From JARIHD01 sp035629475 (GTDB lineage: Bacteria; Patescibacteriota; Saccharimonadia; Saccharimonadales; UBA4665), in NCBI GenBank assembly GCA_035629475.1, contig DASPHS010000110.1:1-7548 (forward strand): a DNA stretch of 7,548 nucleotides. The letters are read 5' to 3'. The translations under genes and the position numbers were made by a program. Below, one piece after another: positions 5,642-7,548 of the stretch. Every line of letters starts with the position of its first letter. The stretch's first letter is position 1. The notes beneath the pieces are model-generated. The model worked only from the letters and a program-made list of their open reading frames with translations, ran no database searches and had not been told where the DNA came from.

Positions 5642-5712
5642 GCCCACTGGGACTCGAACCCAGGACACGTAGCTTAAAAGGCTACTGCTCTAACCGGCTG
5701 AGCTATGGGCCC
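5636..5712 (-). tRNA. trnK: tRNA-Lys (anticodon UUU), CCA encoded
   Basis: A complete cloverleaf reads on the minus strand. The acceptor arm is GGGCCCA/TGGGCCC, seven perfect pairs. The D-arm is GCTC/GAGC with loop AGCCGGTTA. The anticodon stem is GTAGC/GCTAC with loop CTTTTAA, giving anticodon TTT. A 5-nt variable region GTGTC follows. The T-arm is CTGGG/CCCAG with loop TTCGAGT. TCCA follows at 5639-5636, so the discriminator is T and CCA is encoded. Bacterial tRNA-Lys normally carries A73 (sometimes G), so U73 is odd; the anticodon and arms are otherwise clean. It has its own promoter and a terminator fused to its 3' end, and so is transcribed alone. Confidence 0.95.
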
Positions 5713-5740
5713 GCATAACCGCGAGCGATTAACAGGGTAT

Positions 5741-5769
5741 ATTATCGTAAATTTCTGCTCAAAAGTCAA
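5741..5769 (-). promoter_or_regulatory. Promoter of tRNA-Lys
   Basis: On the minus strand TTGACT (5769-5764) and GATAAT (5746-5741) are 17 bp apart, each matching consensus at 5 of 6 positions. The predicted start is near 5735, giving a leader of about 22 nt before the mature tRNA. It is the strongest -35/-10 pair in the window and lies back to back with the SDR promoter. Confidence 0.75.
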
Positions 5770-5787
5770 TCTATAGCAATTGCGCGC

Positions 5788-5796
5788 TGCTATACT
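5788..5796 (+). promoter_or_regulatory. Extended -10 promoter element for the SDR gene
   Basis: TGC then TATACT, six bases, then the ATG at 5803. No clear -35 is present. It is divergent from the tRNA promoter, whose -35 starts about 20 bp away, so polymerase binding at the two may compete. Confidence 0.6.
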
Positions 5797-5802
5797 GAAC
5801 AC

Positions 5803-6549
5803 ATGAATAAAACCTACGTCGTCACCGGTATATCACGAGGCCTCGGCAAAGCCGTTGCCAGCCTCCTGCTCGAAAAGGGCCACACGGTTATTGGCACCTA
5901 CAACGCCAACGCCGCTGCCGCGCAGGAATTACAGCAAAAGTACCCGCATCCCCAGCTGACCATCCGACATGTTGACTTGCTGAACAGTGAGGATTTGGAC
6001 GATTTTACGCAAGGCCTCACCGATGTACAGCTGGATGGCATCGTCAACAGTGCCGGCGTGTTCCTGGAAATTGACTTTGAACACTTTGATAAGCAAGCTT
6101 TTGAAGACACCTTCCGCATCAATGCCTTCGCACCGCTCTATTTGGTAAACAACCTCAGTCACAACCTCAAGGATGGCGCTTCCATAGTGAATATTGCCAG
6201 CAATGACGCCCTGGTTGGTGCCATTGTGGGGCTGGCCTATTCTGCCAGTAAGGCCGCGCTGATTAACATCACCCAAAGTCTGGCCAACACCTTAGCCAGC
6301 CGTAACATCCGCGCGAACGTTATTGCGCCAGGCTGGATGGGTGACGGCATGCAAGCACCACCAGAACTGCTTGAGCTGGCAGCCCAATACAATCCGTTAA
6401 AACGGGCTGGGGCATACGATGAGGTCGCTAAGGCTGTGTGGTTTATGCTGTCGGAAGACGCCAGCTACGTGAATGGCACCACGCTGATTGTGGATGGCGG
6501 TGACATGGCCACCAATTACCTGCTGCAAAAAGAGTCTGAGCTGCTGTAG
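5803..6549 (+). CDS. Short-chain dehydrogenase/reductase (classical SDR, FabG-like fold)
   Basis: This 248-residue cytosolic enzyme oxidises or reduces a hydroxyl/carbonyl group with NAD(P)(H). The Rossmann nucleotide motif is TGISRGLG (residues 8-15) and the NSAG motif is at 82-85. The catalytic tetrad is complete: N107, S133 (NIASND), Y146 and K150 (YSASK). The APG motif after strand 6 is at 175-177, and the C-terminal GTTLIVDGGD at 225-234 matches classical SDRs. An Arg after the Ser in the glycine motif (R12) weakly favours NADP(H). Length is normal for the family (about 250). The substrate cannot be read; FabG-type 3-oxoacyl reduction is one option, but no fatty-acid gene lies nearby. 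It is the only plus-strand protein gene here and ends 3 bp from the convergent membrane-protein gene, with no terminator between them. Confidence 0.95.
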   Translation: MNKTYVVTGISRGLGKAVASLLLEKGHTVIGTYNANAAAAQELQQKYPHPQLTIRHVDLLNSEDLDDFTQGLTDVQLDGIVNSAGVFLEIDFEHFDKQAFEDTFRINAFAPLYLVNNLSHNLKDGASIVNIASNDALVGAIVGLAYSASKAALINITQSLANTLASRNIRANVIAPGWMGDGMQAPPELLELAAQYNPLKRAGAYDEVAKAVWFMLSEDASYVNGTTLIVDGGDMATNYLLQKESELL

Positions 6550-6552
6550 CGG

Positions 6553-7056
6553 CTAATGGCCGTGCTTTTCGTGCTTGGCCTCGCCATGATGGCCGCCCTT
6601 GCGAGCCGTCCACAGCAGCAGCAGGCTAATCAGCGAGCCGACACCGATTATCAGGGCCTGGGCGGCACTCAGCTGGTCCCAGTAGCTCATAGCCTGCACT
6701 TGCCCCTGGAGAGATGGCGTCATGAGCGGCACTGCCAGCAACACCGCAAGGGCGCCAACAGCTATGGCGGGCAGGGCATTCAGTGTCACCTTTAACCGGC
6801 CGCTCACACTGAACAGGAAGATCAGGCATGTCAGTACGACTGGCAGGAACAACATCACCAGGTACAGCGTGCTTTCGCTGACCGACCCGGCGTTTGGTGC
6901 GATAAAGCGAATCAGCGAGTCCGTGTCTTTGGCTACGAACTGCACCAGCACTTGCCCCAGGCACAAACTCAGAAACACCATGGCAGCGTTAATACGCAGC
7001 GCCACCAAAAGGGCCGCCGGCAGCAGCGTCGCAACAATCAGCATGATGTCGTTCAT
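6553..7056 (-). CDS. Five-helix membrane protein with histidine-rich C-terminal tail, unknown function
   Basis: This 167-residue protein starts MNDIMLIVATLL. Hydrophobic helices lie at about 3-20, 24-42, 62-84, 94-112 and 131-150. The last 15 residues (KGGHHGEAKHEKHGH) contain five His plus Lys/Glu and follow the basic end of the last helix, so the tail should be cytoplasmic if the positive-inside rule holds. Such tails can bind Ni, Zn or Cu, but no transporter signature is visible and the tail alone does not show metal function. I do not recognise the family. The ATG at 7056 is supported by an extended -10 (TGGTATTAT) ending 8 nt before it. It lies 25 nt after the DUF192 stop codon and may share its transcript. 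Confidence 0.8.
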   Translation of the reverse strand: MNDIMLIVATLLPAALLVALRINAAMVFLSLCLGQVLVQFVAKDTDSLIRFIAPNAGSVSESTLYLVMLFLPVVLTCLIFLFSVSGRLKVTLNALPAIAVGALAVLLAVPLMTPSLQGQVQAMSYWDQLSAAQALIIGVGSLISLLLLWTARKGGHHGEAKHEKHGH

Positions 7057-7064
7057 CTATACAA

Positions 7065-7073
7065 ATAATACCA
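7065..7073 (-). promoter_or_regulatory. Extended -10 promoter element for the five-helix membrane protein
   Basis: TGG then TATTAT on the minus strand, eight bases, then the ATG at 7056. It sits in the 25-bp gap after the DUF192 gene, so the downstream gene may have its own leaderless transcript. Confidence 0.5.
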
Positions 7074-7081
7074 TGAGCGGT

Positions 7082-7548
7082 TTAGAAGTTAAGCGACTGA
7101 CCCTGTTGTAATCTGTTCCGCTCGGCCTGGCCGGCATTCAGCTCAATGACGTACTGCGCCTTGGCGCAAAAGGCCTCGGGGTAGGTATCCGGCTGGACGT
7201 TTTCTGCCAGCTTCACGACTTTTTTGTCGGCGCTCACCCACATAATATCCAGTGGAAACTGCATATCCTTCATCCAAAAACAGCGCTCCTGGCTGTCCGG
7301 ATACCAGAACAGCATCCCCTGGTTACCGGGCAGATTGTCGCGGCCGCTCAGCCCTCGTTCCTGCTCCGCCCCGGTTACTGCCACCGAAAGGTTATACGAG
7401 CGGTCAGCAAAAGACAGGCGATAGGATGCTGCTGGGACATCCGTGCCGCCTGTCTTGGAATACACCGTCACAATAACTGCGGCCACTGCGATAGCTACGA
7501 CAGCCAACGCAGCAACAGCGTAGTGTTTAGGTGCCGACTTTATCCTTG
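7082..7548 (-). CDS. DUF192 family protein with N-terminal membrane anchor (5' end beyond the window)
   Basis: The frame is open to the right edge, so the start codon is not in the window. The visible N-terminus reads basic residues (RIKSAPKHY), then a hydrophobic segment (AVAALAVVAIAVAAVIVTVYS): a signal anchor or signal peptide. The DUF192 domain follows. Its hallmarks are GAEQERGLSGRDNLPGNQGMLF, FWMKDMQFPLDIMWVSADKKVV and YVIELNAGQAERNRLQQG. Proteins of this family are exported, about 100-130 residues in the domain, and of unknown biochemical function. A TTG at 7507 could start a shorter frame, but it would remove the basic flank and cut into the hydrophobic segment, so I reject it. The gene ends 25 nt before the five-helix membrane protein gene. 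Confidence 0.88.
   Translation of the reverse strand, partial: RIKSAPKHYAVAALAVVAIAVAAVIVTVYSKTGGTDVPAASYRLSFADRSYNLSVAVTGAEQERGLSGRDNLPGNQGMLFWYPDSQERCFWMKDMQFPLDIMWVSADKKVVKLAENVQPDTYPEAFCAKAQYVIELNAGQAERNRLQQGQSLNF

Noticed and set aside
5402..5653. An integrated mobile genetic element between the two tRNA-end repeats
   Set aside because: The enclosed segment is under 200 bp with no coding capacity; it is better treated as a scar or duplication.
5444..5668. Minus-strand 74-residue open frame through copy B and copy C
   Set aside because: It is built from the terminator hairpin and repeat core and begins inside the tRNA gene; similarity between copies would reflect the repeat, not a protein.
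5158..5718. Plus-strand open frame of 186 residues ending GPLGLEPRT...
   Set aside because: The end is the antisense of a tRNA gene, a well-known source of spurious predicted proteins; the rest crosses repeats and is antisense to the HD gene.

Overview
The window looks like a bacterial chromosome segment, about half G+C, carrying six complete protein genes, two partial ones, one clear tRNA gene and one probable small RNA gene. It contains no transposase, integrase, phage or CRISPR gene. I infer a Patescibacteria/CPR organism, most likely Saccharibacteria-like, from the near absence of Shine-Dalgarno sites, the promoter-like boxes placed directly before start codons, the small proteins and the gene mix. 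This is not proven. All reading frames are intact in the standard code, with no in-frame TGA, which argues against the UGA=Gly lineages (SR1/Gracilibacteria). The six visible stop codons are TAG or TAA, never TGA.

Layout. Bases 1-1341 hold two minus-strand envelope genes: the start of a membrane protein cut by the window edge, and a membrane-anchored M23 endopeptidase with all catalytic residues. Bases 1342-1664 hold a probable ~165-nt structured RNA (minus strand) with its own promoter and terminator. Next come a 61-residue two-helix membrane protein and a large cytosolic multi-PAS histidine kinase (822 aa). The gap 4346-4741 has no convincing gene. It carries a palindrome at the kinase promoter, several other inverted repeats, and one copy of a repeat module. 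Bases 4742-5389 encode an HD-domain nucleotidase-like protein. Bases 5390-5640 are gene-free and built from two more copies of the repeat module. The last copy is fused to the 3' end of a tRNA-Lys(UUU) gene. A short-chain dehydrogenase runs on the plus strand, divergent from the tRNA. It converges on a five-helix membrane protein with a histidine-rich tail, which lies just downstream of a DUF192 protein cut by the right edge.

Two patterns cut across genes. First, five of the eight protein genes have an extended -10 box (TGN followed by a TATNNT hexamer) ending only 6-8 nt before the ATG, which predicts leaderless mRNAs. Second, a module made of a small hairpin, a conserved ~22-bp core, a long bidirectional terminator hairpin and a tRNA-3'-end-like sequence occurs in full or degenerate form three times around the HD gene and the tRNA. 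Its small hairpin shows a compensatory base change.

The protein genes do not form one pathway. Envelope remodelling (M23, membrane proteins), signalling (kinase), nucleotide turnover (HD protein) and a redox enzyme (SDR) sit as mostly single-gene units.
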